Assembly (NCBI GenBank): GCA_035633115.1
Contig: DASQFN010000047.1
Coordinates: forward strand, 1 to 64,000
From: Gemmatimonadaceae bacterium
GTDB lineage: Bacteria; Gemmatimonadota; Gemmatimonadetes; Gemmatimonadales; Gemmatimonadaceae
Direction of reading: 5' to 3'
DNA length: 64,000 nt
The notes under the pieces were generated by a model. It searched no databases, had not been told where the DNA came from, and saw nothing but the letters and a program-made list of their open reading frames with translations. This document shows, piece by piece, positions 45,236 through 54,743 of this stretch (within the stretch, counting starts at the first letter, position 1; each line of letters starts with the position of its first letter). The translations under genes and the position numbers were made by a program.

Positions 45236-47415
45236 CGGCTACGCAGACGATTCAAACGCAGGCGATCATTCCTGGCTGGAACGACAACGGCACGCCGCTC
45301 CCCGAGCGGCTCGACCAGGAATTGCTCGCCCGCGCCTACCGCTTCAGCGAAGCCGCCCACCTCGGCCAGAAGCGCCTGTCCGGTGAGAACTTCGTCTCCC
45401 ACTGCGTCGAGGTCGCGAAGATCCTCGCCGAACTGCAGCTCGACACCGTTACAGTCGCCAGTGGTCTCATTCACGATGTGGTCGAGGACACGGCGGTAGA
45501 CGTCGCCGAGATCGAGACTGAGTTCGGGAAGGAGATTGCGGAGATCGTCGACGGCCTGACGAAGATCGGTCATCTCCCGATCAACTCTTCGCAGGACCGA
45601 CAGGTAGAGAACTATCGGAAGCTGCTGCTGTCGATTGCCCGCGATGCCCGCGTCATTCTCATCAAGCTCGCCGACCGGCTGCACAACATGCGGACACTCG
45701 AGTATCTGCCGGCAGAGAAGCGGCGGCGGATCGCCCAGGAGACGCGGGATCTGTATGCCCCGCTCGCGCATCGCTTCGGAATGGCGCGCATGCGATGGGA
45801 GCTCGAGGATCTCGCCTTCAAGCACCTCGAGTCCTCGGAGTACAAGGCGCTGGCAAAGCTCGTTGCACAGCGGCGGGCCGAGCGCGAGGTGACGATCGAG
45901 CAGGTCCGCGATCCACTGCTCAAGCTGTTGAATGACTCCGGGATTCCAAACGTCGATGTGACGGGACGGCCGAAGCACCTCTGGTCCATCTATAAAAAGA
46001 TGACCAAGTGGGACAAGCCATACGAGGAGATCTACGATCTTCTGGCGATCCGCGTGCTCGTCGACTCAGTGCCCGACTGCTACCATGCGCTCGGCGTCAT
46101 TCACGAGCGGTTCACTCCGCTGCAGGAGAGAATCAAGGATTACGTCGGCCAGCCAAAATCGAACGGCTATCAGTCGCTGCATACGACGATCTTCGGCCCT
46201 GGCAAGCAGCTGTTCGAGATACAGATACGAACGCGAGAGATGCATCGCACGGCGGAGTATGGAATCGCCGCGCACTGGCGGTTCAAGGAGGATGCGAAGA
46301 GCGCCGACGAGCTCGACCGCGCGCTGCACTGGTTCCGCCAGGTGCTGGAGCTCCAGCTCGATGCGAAGACGCCGGACGAATTTCTCGAGTTCCTGAAGCT
46401 CGATCTCTATCAGGACGAGATCTTCGTGTTCACTCCAACGGGCGACGTGATTCAGCTGCCCAAAGGTGCGACGCCAATCGATTTCGCGTTCGCGGTGCAC
46501 ACGGAGGTTGGTCTGCACGCATGCGGCGCGCGGATCAACGGGCGGCAGGCGACGCTTGCCCGCGAGCTGCGGAACTCCGACACAGTCGAGATCGTCACGT
46601 CACCTTCCGCGAGACCCAGTCGCGACTGGCTTTCCCACGTACGCACGGGTCGTGCGCGGCACAAGATCAGACAACGGCTCCGCATCGAGGAGCAGAACAC
46701 CTCGGAGAAGCTCGGCCGCGAGATACTCAATCGCGAGGTGAAGCGGCGCCGTCTGCCCAAGCCGGCCGAAGAGCAGCTGGAGGCGGTGGCAAAGTCGCTG
46801 AAGCTGAACGACGCGGATCACCTGATCAAGTCGATCGGTCAGGGGGATCTCGGGATCGTGCAGGTGCTGAAGAATCTCTATCCCGATTCGGAGATGACCG
46901 ATGCGCCCGCCAAGACGGGGCCGCTCGACTGGCTCGTGGACAAGATGCGGGGAAGCCCGAAGGGTGTCCGCATCCAGGGCGTCGACGGGCTGATGGTGCG
47001 TTACGCGCAGTGCTGCCAGCCGGTGCCCGGCGATCCTGTGGTTGGCTACGTCACGCGCGGGCGCGGTGTGAGCATCCATCGAGCGGATTGCCCGAATCTC
47101 TTGATGCTGGTGCTCGAGCCGGAGCGACGCCTCGACATCGACTGGAAGGAGCTCGAGGGTGAGCGGTTTATGGTGCGGCTGGTTCTCGACGCGACGGACC
47201 GGCGCGGGCTATACGCCGATTTGGCCAAGGCGGTCTCAGCTACCGACACCGATATCCGGAGCTTCGAGCTTCAGAGCTCCGATGGGCATGTCACCGGAGC
47301 GCTAGCCGTCGAAGTGGAGAATCTTGCTCACTTGCAGAGGATTCTTAAAGCGGCGCGACGCGTGAAGGGGGTTACCGAGGTCACGCGTAAGGAGAGATTG
47401 GCAAGCGATAACTGA
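45232..47415 (+). CDS. spoT: bifunctional (p)ppGpp synthetase/hydrolase (RelA/SpoT)
   Basis: 727 residues from a GTG. HD hydrolase domain: H57, H81-D82 (HDVVEDT) and D144 in LADRLHNM are intact. Synthetase domain: GRPKHLWSIYKKM, YDLLAIRV, NGYQSLHTTIFGP and EIQIRT. Then a TGS domain (about 395-455), a Cys-containing linker (YAQCCQPVPGD) and a C-terminal ACT domain. Both activities should be present, so it sets the alarmone level in starvation. It is coupled to radC. Confidence 0.95.
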   Translation: MTATQTIQTQAIIPGWNDNGTPLPERLDQELLARAYRFSEAAHLGQKRLSGENFVSHCVEVAKILAELQLDTVTVASGLIHDVVEDTAVDVAEIETEFGKEIAEIVDGLTKIGHLPINSSQDRQVENYRKLLLSIARDARVILIKLADRLHNMRTLEYLPAEKRRRIAQETRDLYAPLAHRFGMARMRWELEDLAFKHLESSEYKALAKLVAQRRAEREVTIEQVRDPLLKLLNDSGIPNVDVTGRPKHLWSIYKKMTKWDKPYEEIYDLLAIRVLVDSVPDCYHALGVIHERFTPLQERIKDYVGQPKSNGYQSLHTTIFGPGKQLFEIQIRTREMHRTAEYGIAAHWRFKEDAKSADELDRALHWFRQVLELQLDAKTPDEFLEFLKLDLYQDEIFVFTPTGDVIQLPKGATPIDFAFAVHTEVGLHACGARINGRQATLARELRNSDTVEIVTSPSARPSRDWLSHVRTGRARHKIRQRLRIEEQNTSEKLGREILNREVKRRRLPKPAEEQLEAVAKSLKLNDADHLIKSIGQGDLGIVQVLKNLYPDSEMTDAPAKTGPLDWLVDKMRGSPKGVRIQGVDGLMVRYAQCCQPVPGDPVVGYVTRGRGVSIHRADCPNLLMLVLEPERRLDIDWKELEGERFMVRLVLDATDRRGLYADLAKAVSATDTDIRSFELQSSDGHVTGALAVEVENLAHLQRILKAARRVKGVTEVTRKERLASDN

Positions 47416-47492
47416 CCCTGCGAATGCCGCGATTCGATGTCGCGGTGTATTCGCTGATGAGTCATCGGCGGCTTCGCTGGCAACCTTAGGTG

Positions 47493-47750
47493 ATGCCGGC
47501 AGTCAGCCGCTTCCTCGGAATCGTGATTTCGATCTTGTATCGGGACCATGGCCCGCCGCACTTTCATGCGAGCTATGGCGGCCATGAAATTACAGTTGGG
47601 ATCCGAGACGGATCCGTGGTCGGACGGTTTCCAACACGGGCTTTGAAACACGTCTTGGAATGGCGGGAACTGCACGAAACCGGACTGATGGAGAATTGGC
47701 AGCTTGCCAGAGAGCGGCGACCACTGAAGCAGATTGCGCCACTTGAGTAG
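47493..47750 (+). CDS. DUF4160-domain protein
   Basis: 85 residues from the ATG at 47493 (a GTG lies one codon earlier). MPAVSRFLGIVISILYRDHGPPHFHASYGG is the DUF4160 signature, with a Pro-His-Phe-His core. It is directly followed by a DUF2442 gene; the two families are frequent neighbours and resemble toxin-antitoxin pairs, though no activity is established. It opens a small, less GC-rich island between spoT and uvrB. Confidence 0.85.
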   Translation: MPAVSRFLGIVISILYRDHGPPHFHASYGGHEITVGIRDGSVVGRFPTRALKHVLEWRELHETGLMENWQLARERRPLKQIAPLE

Positions 47751-47763
47751 GAGGAGCGACAGA

Positions 47764-48006
47764 TTGTTGAATGTTATCGAAGCGCGGTATTTGCACGACC
47801 ATGTCGTCTGGCTCCGTTTCAACGATGGGCTCGAGGGCGAAGTTGACCTGGCGCCTGAGCTGGAAGGCGAGATTTTTGAGCCGTTGCGCGAGCGCAAGTT
47901 CTTCGCCCAGGTCAGACTCGATCCGGAGGTTCGGACAATTGTCTGGCCTAACGGCGCTGATTTCGCCCCGGAATTCCTGCATTCACTGATTCGAGTCGTC
48001 GCGTAG
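47764..48006 (+). CDS. DUF2442-domain protein
   Basis: 80 residues from a TTG at 47764 (or the next TTG at 47767), 13 bp after the DUF4160 stop, with AGGAGGAG as a strong ribosome-binding site. The body (VWLRFNDGLEGEVDLAPEL, IFEPLRERKFFAQVRLDPEVRTIVWPNGADFAPEFLH) matches DUF2442. Likely partner of the upstream DUF4160 protein. Confidence 0.85.
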   Translation: MLNVIEARYLHDHVVWLRFNDGLEGEVDLAPELEGEIFEPLRERKFFAQVRLDPEVRTIVWPNGADFAPEFLHSLIRVVA

Positions 48007-48042
48007 AAGCTTGCAGTAGCCAGACGCAAGCGCCGGAGCACA

Positions 48043-48686
48043 TTGGGGCTTCTGGATCGATTCCGCATCGTCAAAAAACCTGAACTATCGACTGATGAAG
48101 CCGGCCTCGCGCTTGCGTTACTCGCATGGACCGCTGAAAACCAGGAGACACTGTCGTCAATTCGTAGCCACAGTTCCTTATCGGACTCTGCGCTTCGCGG
48201 CGAGTTGCTTGCGCTCCGCTTCTCGCCATTGAGCTTGGCTCCTTCTTCGCGTTGCAAGGGCCGAGTGCAATGCAGGCTGCAGTCTCAGGCACCGCCTATT
48301 TGTTTCACACATTTTTGGTCGGCGGAATCGAAGCGACGAAATCTGCGGACCCACGCGAGCTAGTCGTGAATCTGCACCTATACGGAATGCTTGACTCGGT
48401 GCTTGATCAACCTCGCACAAAAGACCCGCGGAAACATCGCGTCATCTCAGCAATGAAAGCGCAGGCACCAAGCGGAAACGTGCTGACCGCGCGCATGAAA
48501 GCATACAAGGAAGTACTCGAAACTGATTCAAAGCGATCACTACAGAACGTCGGTGCGAGATTCTCCACTTATTGCCAAGCGGAGTACGACCCTGTTGTTC
48601 AGCTCATCGGTTCAGGGGAATTCTCGAGGACGCTGAAGGCGGCCAAAGAGTACGTTGCGGCAATAGCGCTCCGGCTGCCTTCGTAA
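48043..48686 (+). pseudogene. frameshifted hypothetical gene
   Basis: Two open frames continue each other. The first runs from a TTG at 48043 (MGLLDRFRIVKKPELSTDEAGLALALLAW) to about 48230. The second, in another frame, reads LLAIELGSFFALQGPSAMQ from about 48218 to a stop at 48686. Together they give about 210 residues of a mostly helical soluble protein. A single-base change near 48220-48235 would explain it, either a real mutation or a sequencing error. A start within the second frame at 48252 is the alternative. No family is recognised. Base use is less GC-rich than in the flanking genes. Confidence 0.6.
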
Positions 48687-48860
48687 GCTGTGGGTCGAAT
48701 CGTTACGACATGCTGCGAGCGACCAAAGCGAGGAATCCCAGCGCCCGCCGTTCTTCGTGTCTCTTCGCAGTCTGCTGATCGGCCCCGATACTGGAACCCC
48801 CGGGATGCAGGCGGATCAGCAGACCTCGCGCAGAACCGAACAAAAACCGGTAGCTGGGCT

Positions 48861-48866
48861 TATATT
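48861..48866 (+). promoter_or_regulatory. -10 element placing the uvrB transcript start at its ATG
   Basis: TATATT lies 6 bp before the uvrB ATG (48873), so transcription would begin at or next to the start codon and the mRNA may be leaderless. No good -35 is visible. Confidence 0.45.
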
Positions 48867-48872
48867 GTAAGG

Positions 48873-50936
48873 ATGCCAAAGGTCGAATTCGATCTGCTAG
48901 CCCCCTTTAAGCCAGCCGGTGATCAGCCGCACGCCATCGCGGAGCTGAGCCGGGGGCTCGAGCGCGGCGACCGGTTTCAGACGCTCCTCGGAGTGACCGG
49001 GTCCGGGAAGACGATGACAGTCGCCAACGTGATTAAGAACTTCGGCCGGCCAACACTGGTTCTGTCCCACAACAAGACGCTCGCCGCCCAGCTGTACGGC
49101 GAGCTCAAGAGCTTCTTCCCGCACAACGCCGTCGAGTACTTCATCTCGTACTACGATTACTACCAGCCGGAAGCGTACGTCCCGACCACCGACACGTACA
49201 TCGAGAAGGACGCGTCGATCAACGAGGACATCGATCGTCTTCGGCTTCGCGCAACGTCGAGCCTCATGGAGCGCGAAGACGTGATCATCGTCGCCACCGT
49301 GTCGGCGATTTACGGACTCGGCGACCCGGTCACTTATCGCGAGCAGATGGTGACCCTCGCGAAAGGACAGCGAATCCCGCGCGACGAGATTCTCAGATCG
49401 CTGGTAAAGATCCAATACTCGCGGAACGACATTGCCTTCGAGCGCGCCACATTCCGGGTACGAGGCGACACAGTCGAGATTCTCCCGGCCTACGAAGAGC
49501 AGGGCGTTCGCGTCGAAATGTGGGGGGATGAGATCGAGCGAATATCAAAGATCGACCCGCTCAGTGGGGAAGTCATCGCTAATCTGGAGAAGGCAGCGAT
49601 TTATCCCGCAAAGCACTTTGTGACAACAAGGCCGACCATTCAGAAAGCAGTCGAGCTCATCCGCGCCGAGCTGGTCGAGCGGCTCAATGAGCTCCGCACG
49701 ACAGGTAAGCTCCTCGAGGCCCAGCGCCTGGAATCACGCACTAACTTCGACATCGAGATGATGCTCGAGATCGGAACGTGCGCGGGAATCGAGAACTACT
49801 CGCGTCATCTCTCCGGCCGCGCGGCGGGCGAGCGGCCGGCGTGCCTGTTCGATTACTTCCCTGAGGATTTTCTGCTCGTTGTGGACGAGTCGCACGTTAC
49901 TCTTCCGCAGGTCGGAGGCATGTTCAACGGGGATCGCGCACGAAAGCTGACGCTGGTCGAGTACGGGTTCCGCCTCCCCAGCGCGCTCGACAATCGCCCG
50001 CTCATGTTCGATGAGTTCCTTTCGCTGACACCACGAGCGCTCAACGTGTCCGCAACGCCCGGCGACATCGAGCTCAGGCTCTCCGAGGGCGCAGTAGTCG
50101 AGCAGATCATTCGTCCGACAGGGCTCGTCGACCCCGAGATCGACGTCCGCCCCGTGCGGGGCCAGGTCGATGACCTGCTCAACGAGATCCGCCTCCGAGA
50201 GCGAAAAGGCGAGCGGGTGCTCGTCACCACACTCACGAAGCGAATGGCGGAGGATCTCACCGATTATCTGCAGCAGATGGGCGTTCGCGTGCGCTACATG
50301 CACTCCGACATCGACGCCATCGAGAGGATGGAGATCGTACGCGGCCTTCGGCTCGGCGAGTTCGACGTTCTCGTCGGCATCAATCTGCTGCGCGAGGGGC
50401 TCGACATGCCCGAGGTCTCGCTCGTCGCGATTCTCGACGCGGATCAGGAGGGCTTTCTGCGGAGTGACAGGTCTCTGATCCAGACGGTCGGACGCGCGGC
50501 GCGCCACATCAACGGCCGAGCCATCTTCTACGCCGACAGAATGACAGGCTCGATGGAGCGCGCGATCAGCGAGACTGGACGCCGCCGCGAGATGCAGCGG
50601 GCGTACAACATCGAGCACGGCGTCACGCCGATAAGCGTTACCAAGAGCACGGAACAGGTTCGCTTCATCACGCGCGTAGCGGATGCGCGCGAGGCAAGAG
50701 AGGCGCGCGAAGGGGAACAGGCGCGTCGCGTCGCGGAATCTGCGACGGCGTACGGTGCGATGAATCCGGCGGAGCTCATCGCGCAGCTCGAGCAGGAAAT
50801 GAAGCAGGCGGCTGCGGCGCTGGATTTCGAAACGGCGGCGCGGCTTCGCGATCAGCTGTTCGAGATCAAGGCTAAGGCGGACTGCACGCGCGCCCGGTCT
50901 CGCGGTGCGTTCGCCGGCATTCAGGTGCGACGGTAG
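48873..50936 (+). CDS. uvrB: excinuclease ABC subunit B
   Basis: 687 residues from the ATG at 48873. Walker A GVTGSGKT, the beta-hairpin [12 protein letters not shown] that inserts into damaged [12 protein letters not shown], the helicase motifs [16 protein letters not shown] and QTVGRAARH, and a C-terminal UvrB/UvrC motif ([26 protein letters not shown]). It verifies lesions in nucleotide excision repair. Its stop overlaps the GTG of tsaE. Confidence 0.97.
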   Translation: MPKVEFDLLAPFKPAGDQPHAIAELSRGLERGDRFQTLLGVTGSGKTMTVANVIKNFGRPTLVLSHNKTLAAQLYGELKSFFPHNAVEYFISYYDYYQPEAYVPTTDTYIEKDASINEDIDRLRLRATSSLMEREDVIIVATVSAIYGLGDPVTYREQMVTLAKGQRIPRDEILRSLVKIQYSRNDIAFERATFRVRGDTVEILPAYEEQGVRVEMWGDEIERISKIDPLSGEVIANLEKAAIYPAKHFVTTRPTIQKAVELIRAELVERLNELRTTGKLLEAQRLESRTNFDIEMMLEIGTCAGIENYSRHLSGRAAGERPACLFDYFPEDFLLVVDESHVTLPQVGGMFNGDRARKLTLVEYGFRLPSALDNRPLMFDEFLSLTPRALNVSATPGDIELRLSEGAVVEQIIRPTGLVDPEIDVRPVRGQVDDLLNEIRLRERKGERVLVTTLTKRMAEDLTDYLQQMGVRVRYMHSDIDAIERMEIVRGLRLGEFDVLVGINLLREGLDMPEVSLVAILDADQEGFLRSDRSLIQTVGRAARHINGRAIFYADRMTGSMERAISETGRRREMQRAYNIEHGVTPISVTKSTEQVRFITRVADAREAREAREGEQARRVAESATAYGAMNPAELIAQLEQEMKQAAAALDFETAARLRDQLFEIKAKADCTRARSRGAFAGIQVRR

Positions 50937-51391
50937 TGCAGGCGCACCGCCACGTCGTACCGCCTCTCGCGGAGCGGAGTCGGCTGGTGCTCGACGAGGA
51001 AGAGCTCCGTGAATGGGGCAAGGAGCTGGGGCGCGCGAGCTCTCCTCCACTGATGATCACACTTACCGGCGACCTGGGCGCAGGAAAAACGACCCTCGCA
51101 CAGGCGATCTGCGACGGATATGGCGTCGAGGAGCCGGTCACGAGTCCATCCTATGCTCTCGTGCACCGCTATTCAGCGCCTCGCTCGCCCGTGTATCATG
51201 TCGATCTGTACCGACTCGACAATCCGTCGCAGCTCACGAATATCGGCTGGGACGATCTCGTGGCCGAGCACGCGATGATTCTCGTCGAGTGGCCGGAGCG
51301 CGCGGGGGCGCGGATTCCCGTAGATCATCTGCCGATCGATATCGACTATTCCGCCGAGGATCCGGATCGGCGGCTGCTCCTCGCCGGCTGA
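50936..51391 (+). CDS. tsaE: tRNA t6A synthesis ATPase TsaE
   Basis: 151 residues from a GTG. Walker A GDLGAGKTT (45-53), VTSPSYALVHRY and YHVDLYRL are family marks; LVEWPERAG is the Walker B region. It works with TsaB and TsaD to make threonylcarbamoyladenosine at tRNA position 37. tsaB follows with a TGATG overlap. tsaD is not in the window. Confidence 0.93.
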   Translation: MQAHRHVVPPLAERSRLVLDEEELREWGKELGRASSPPLMITLTGDLGAGKTTLAQAICDGYGVEEPVTSPSYALVHRYSAPRSPVYHVDLYRLDNPSQLTNIGWDDLVAEHAMILVEWPERAGARIPVDHLPIDIDYSAEDPDRRLLLAG

Positions 51392-52077
51392 TGACCGATT
51401 ACACTCTCGCTCTCGAAGGCGCGACCTACGCCGGCAGCGTCGCGCTTCTGCGCGGACGCACCGTGATCGCCGAAACAACACTGTCCGACACAGCCATTCC
51501 GTCTCGCGATGGCCGCGAAGAAAGAGTGCTGCCATCAGTTGCGGAGTGTCTCGACGAAGCGCGCGTTCGTGTCAACGAAATCAGCCGCGTCGTGTGCGGC
51601 TCCGGCCCCGGCAGCTTCACGAGCCTGCGCATCGCCGCGTCAATCGCGAAAGGAGTCGCAGTAGGCACAGGCTGTCCGATGTACGCGGTCTCGTCGCTGC
51701 TCCTTTCGGTCTCGTCGTCTCCGGGCGCGCTGGAAAAGGGATTCTATTTGTCGGTGCTGCCCGCGATGCGCGACGAGTGGTTCGCGATGCTCGTCGAATA
51801 TGAGAATCCGGATTCGATCGCGCAGCGCGGAGACGTCGCCATCGTCGCGGAGACCGGGCTCGCGCGCGCGGCGGCTGCGGAGGGAGCAATTTTGCTCGGG
51901 CCCGGGCAGGAGGTTGACTCCCGCCCACACGCTCGAGGGGTGGCAGCTCTCCTCGACGGTATACTGTCGACCGGCCCCGTGCCGATCGAGACCTGGGAGC
52001 CGCATTACGGGCGTCTGGCAGAGGCGCAGGTGCGCTGGGAGCTGGCTCACGGAAAGGCGTTGGGGGCTAGTGCGTGA
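51391..52077 (+). CDS. tsaB: tRNA t6A synthesis protein TsaB
   Basis: 228 residues from the ATG at 51391. LALEGATYAGSVALL and VVCGSGPGSFTSLRIAASIAKG (shared with TsaD-type ASKHA proteins) identify it. It is the structural partner of TsaD. Its stop overlaps the rimI GTG. Confidence 0.92.
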   Translation: MTDYTLALEGATYAGSVALLRGRTVIAETTLSDTAIPSRDGREERVLPSVAECLDEARVRVNEISRVVCGSGPGSFTSLRIAASIAKGVAVGTGCPMYAVSSLLLSVSSSPGALEKGFYLSVLPAMRDEWFAMLVEYENPDSIAQRGDVAIVAETGLARAAAAEGAILLGPGQEVDSRPHARGVAALLDGILSTGPVPIETWEPHYGRLAEAQVRWELAHGKALGASA

Positions 52078-52559
52078 CGCCGGCGACGACGGTTGATGCG
52101 AATTTCCGATCGGCGACGCTGGCGGACGTGCCTGCGATTGTCGAGATAGAGCGCATCTCGTTCGGCGACCCATGGTCCGAGGCTACGTTTCGGGACCTGC
52201 TCAGTTTGCGCCACGCTATCTTTCTCGTCGCGACTGAAGGTCGCGCGGCATCGGTTTGCGGATACGTGATCGCCGCGGTCGTGGCGGGCGAAGCCGAGGT
52301 ATTGAATCTGGCGGTGGCGCCTCAGTCGCGGGGGCGTGGGCTGGGAGGGAGACTCCTCGACGCTGGACTTGGAATCGTGGGAGAGCGAGGCGCGCGGGAA
52401 GTTTTTCTCGAGGTGCGCGAATCGAACATCGCCGCTCTCGCGCTCTACTCGTCGCGTGGATTCGCCAGTCTCACGCGCCGCGCGAAGTATTATCGGAACC
52501 CTGTCGAAGACGCGCTCGTTCTCCGGCGCGCGGTTGAAGGATTATTGCGGAGGACTTAA
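52074..52559 (+). CDS. rimI: ribosomal protein S18-alanine N-acetyltransferase (GNAT)
   Basis: 161 residues from a GTG overlapping the tsaB stop. Acetyl-CoA motif APQSRGRGLGGRLLDAG and the substrate region LEVRESNIAALALYSSRGF are those of RimI. It acetylates the N-terminus of S18; the tsaE-tsaB-rimI order is common in bacteria. Confidence 0.9.
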   Translation: MTPATTVDANFRSATLADVPAIVEIERISFGDPWSEATFRDLLSLRHAIFLVATEGRAASVCGYVIAAVVAGEAEVLNLAVAPQSRGRGLGGRLLDAGLGIVGERGAREVFLEVRESNIAALALYSSRGFASLTRRAKYYRNPVEDALVLRRAVEGLLRRT

Positions 52560-52628
52560 GGATGTGCGCCTTCTCGAAGGCGTGTTTACCATAGTGGGCG
52601 AGCATAGAAACCCTCGCCGGGAGGCAAC

Positions 52629-53132
52629 GTGAGTCGGAGTCTTAACAAGGCCAGTCTGATCGGAAATCTCGGAAGCGATCCGGAAATTCGCACAACGACA
52701 GGCGGCGCGAAGGTGGCGACGTTTTCGCTGGCCACGAGCCGGCAGTGGAACAGCGCCAGTGGAGAGAAACAGGAAAAAACCGAGTGGCACCGCTGCGTGG
52801 TGTGGAACGCGAAAGGCACCGGTCTAGCCGACGTCGTCGAGAAATACTGCAAGAAGGGCGACCGTCTGTACGTCGAGGGGCGCATCGAGTACCGCCAGTG
52901 GCAGGACAAGGAGAACCAGACCCGCTACACGACGGAGATCAACGTTCGCGATCTCCTGATGCTCGGCGGCGGTGCCGGCGGTGGACGGGGCGCCGATTAC
53001 GACTCCGATTCGGACTCTCGCGCGCGGACACCCGCCAGGAGCGGCAGTCGAGCAGGCGCGGCAGCGAGCGATACCAACTTCGACGATTTCCCGGCGGCGC
53101 TGGAAGATCAGGACGACGATCTGCCCTTCTGA
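52629..53132 (+). CDS. ssb: single-stranded DNA-binding protein
   Basis: 167 residues from a GTG with a GGGAGG site. OB fold at 1-110 (LNKASLIGNLGSDPEIR, KTEWHRCVVW, LYVEGRIEYRQW), a Gly/Ser/Arg linker and the acidic tail ending DDDLPF that recruits repair proteins. The normal full-length form. Confidence 0.96.
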   Translation: MSRSLNKASLIGNLGSDPEIRTTTGGAKVATFSLATSRQWNSASGEKQEKTEWHRCVVWNAKGTGLADVVEKYCKKGDRLYVEGRIEYRQWQDKENQTRYTTEINVRDLLMLGGGAGGGRGADYDSDSDSRARTPARSGSRAGAAASDTNFDDFPAALEDQDDDLPF

Positions 53133-53141
53133 GGGATTGCC

Positions 53142-53302
53142 GCCACAGAGACACAGAGAACACAGAGGATTACTTCCGCCGTACCGGATTTCGATTGCTC
53201 GACTCGTCTTCAGGGCGAACTCACCCTGGCGATCGGGAGACGGAGCTGCAGCGCTGTCCCCCCTAAAAGTGCCGTTCTCTGTGTTCTCTGTGTCTCTGTG
53301 GC
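53142..53302. repeat. CACAGAG-type inverted repeat, copy 2
   Basis: Arms 53142-53167 and 53277-53302 are perfect 26-bp complements (left arm GCCACAGAGACACAGAGAAC onward), with a 109-bp loop. It starts 10 bp after the ssb stop. Nothing else is seen in 53133-53423 except a GGAG site ahead of the next gene. Confidence 0.9.
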
Positions 53303-53423
53303 AGATTTTCCCTCGACGGCGTCAGTGACGCGGAGCAGAGCCGGATAGTCTACTAATCGGCAGGTTAGCCCCTTCGCCGAGCGCCTCGTTGCGCCGGCGG
53401 CAGATCCTTCGCGGAGATAATTC

Positions 53424-54617
53424 ATGCAGCCGATCACCGTCCGTGCAGTCGCGCTCAACGACGAGCGGCTCTCGACGAGCATTCTCACGTCTCTCGTTGT
53501 CGGGATGACACTCGTTGCGGCCGGAATGCTGTCAGCGCAGACGCCGGTTCCTCCTGCGGGCACGCCGAAGAAGCCCGCGCCGACGGTCGCACCCGTGTCC
53601 GCCCCAGTCGAGGGCGAGGTCGTCCACGTCGTAAAGAGAGGCGACACTCTGTGGGACATTGCCAAAGCCTACCTCAAGGACCCGTTCCGCTGGCCGGAAG
53701 TCTTCCAGCGAAACACCGATGTCGTCGAGAACCCGCATTGGATCTATCCTGACGAGGTAATCCGGATCCCGGGCAGCGAGGTCAGACCGGAAGTTCTCGC
53801 CCGCGTGATGACGAAGCCGGCGCCTAAGCCGGCGCCAAATCTCGAGCGCACCGTATTCTCGACATTGCCAGCCCTGGTGAGTAGTCGAGTCCCCGGGACC
53901 GGCGAAGTCATTGGTCGTGAGCGTCCCGGTGCCGTGCGCGTAGGAGAAGTCGAAGCTGCGCCGTTCGTGGATAGAGAAGGCGGTCCGCGCGGCGCGGGAC
54001 GGCTGGCTGCAGCGTATGACCGACCTGGCATCGCGGCGAGAGCGAGCGATGCGCGTTTCCAGCTTCAGGATCCCGTTTTCGTAGAGGTGCCGTCAGGCCG
54101 TGCGGCGCGCGTCGGTGACAAATATCTCATCGTCGTCCCGGGTGCCTCGATCGGCGAGGAATCGCAGCTGATGATCCCGACGGGAATCGTTCGTGTCGAG
54201 AGCATCGAAGCGGGTCAGCCGGCGCTCGCTCGAGTGGTGAGGCAATTCGGCGACATTCGCCTGGATCAGATGCTCGTCGCGGTCGAAAGCGCTGTTCCCT
54301 CAGCTACCGCCGCCCGCATTCCCGTCTCCAACGGGCGCTCCGCGCACGTGCTATGGGTTCACAACGATCCCGTTCTCCCAACTCTTCAGAGTTATGTGGT
54401 TCTCAGCAGGGAAGCGGGCAACGATGTAGCGGTCGGTGATCAATTCACACTGATGGATGCCACAGTCGACGCGAGTCATCCCGCGCCGGCCGTGCCCGCC
54501 GCTGTCGCGCAGGTCGTCCGTGTGACGCCATACGCGATCACAGCTCTCGTCGTGGATCACGATCAGCCGACAGTTCGCGCGGGCATGCCGGCGCGACTCA
54601 CTGCGAGAATGCGCTAG
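53424..54617 (+). CDS. LysM-domain envelope protein
   Basis: 397 residues. A hydrophobic N-terminal stretch (about 20-38, ILTSLVVGMTLVAAGML) ending at SAQ suggests a signal peptide. A Pro-rich linker leads to one LysM domain (about 67-115, VVKRGDTLWDIAKAYLKDPFRWPEVF) that should bind peptidoglycan. The remaining 280 residues are beta-rich without a known motif, with AARVGDKYLIVVPG and VAVGDQFTLMD resembling each other. Similar proteins occur near envelope genes. The function is not known. Confidence 0.8.
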   Translation: MQPITVRAVALNDERLSTSILTSLVVGMTLVAAGMLSAQTPVPPAGTPKKPAPTVAPVSAPVEGEVVHVVKRGDTLWDIAKAYLKDPFRWPEVFQRNTDVVENPHWIYPDEVIRIPGSEVRPEVLARVMTKPAPKPAPNLERTVFSTLPALVSSRVPGTGEVIGRERPGAVRVGEVEAAPFVDREGGPRGAGRLAAAYDRPGIAARASDARFQLQDPVFVEVPSGRAARVGDKYLIVVPGASIGEESQLMIPTGIVRVESIEAGQPALARVVRQFGDIRLDQMLVAVESAVPSATAARIPVSNGRSAHVLWVHNDPVLPTLQSYVVLSREAGNDVAVGDQFTLMDATVDASHPAPAVPAAVAQVVRVTPYAITALVVDHDQPTVRAGMPARLTARMR

Positions 54618-54673
54618 CGCGAGGCCGTCCGCGGCAAAAATATCGGTGCCTCAGAGGTAGGTAAGGATTAGAT

Positions 54674-54703
54674 TAGGGGCGACAATGACATTGATCGCCC
54701 CTA
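54674..54703. terminator. hairpin downstream of the LysM gene
   Basis: Perfect 9-bp stem TAGGGGCGA/TCGCCCCTA with a 12-nt loop, 56 bp after the stop; no T-run follows, so its strength as a terminator is uncertain. Confidence 0.5.
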
Positions 54704-54743
54704 TCTCTCCGCAGCTTCGCGCCCGGGACCCTCAACCCGGCGA

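Noticed and set aside
47420-47455. terminator after spoT
   Set aside because: A CCGCGA/TCGCGG stem exists but is short and has no T-run, so it is not listed as a feature.
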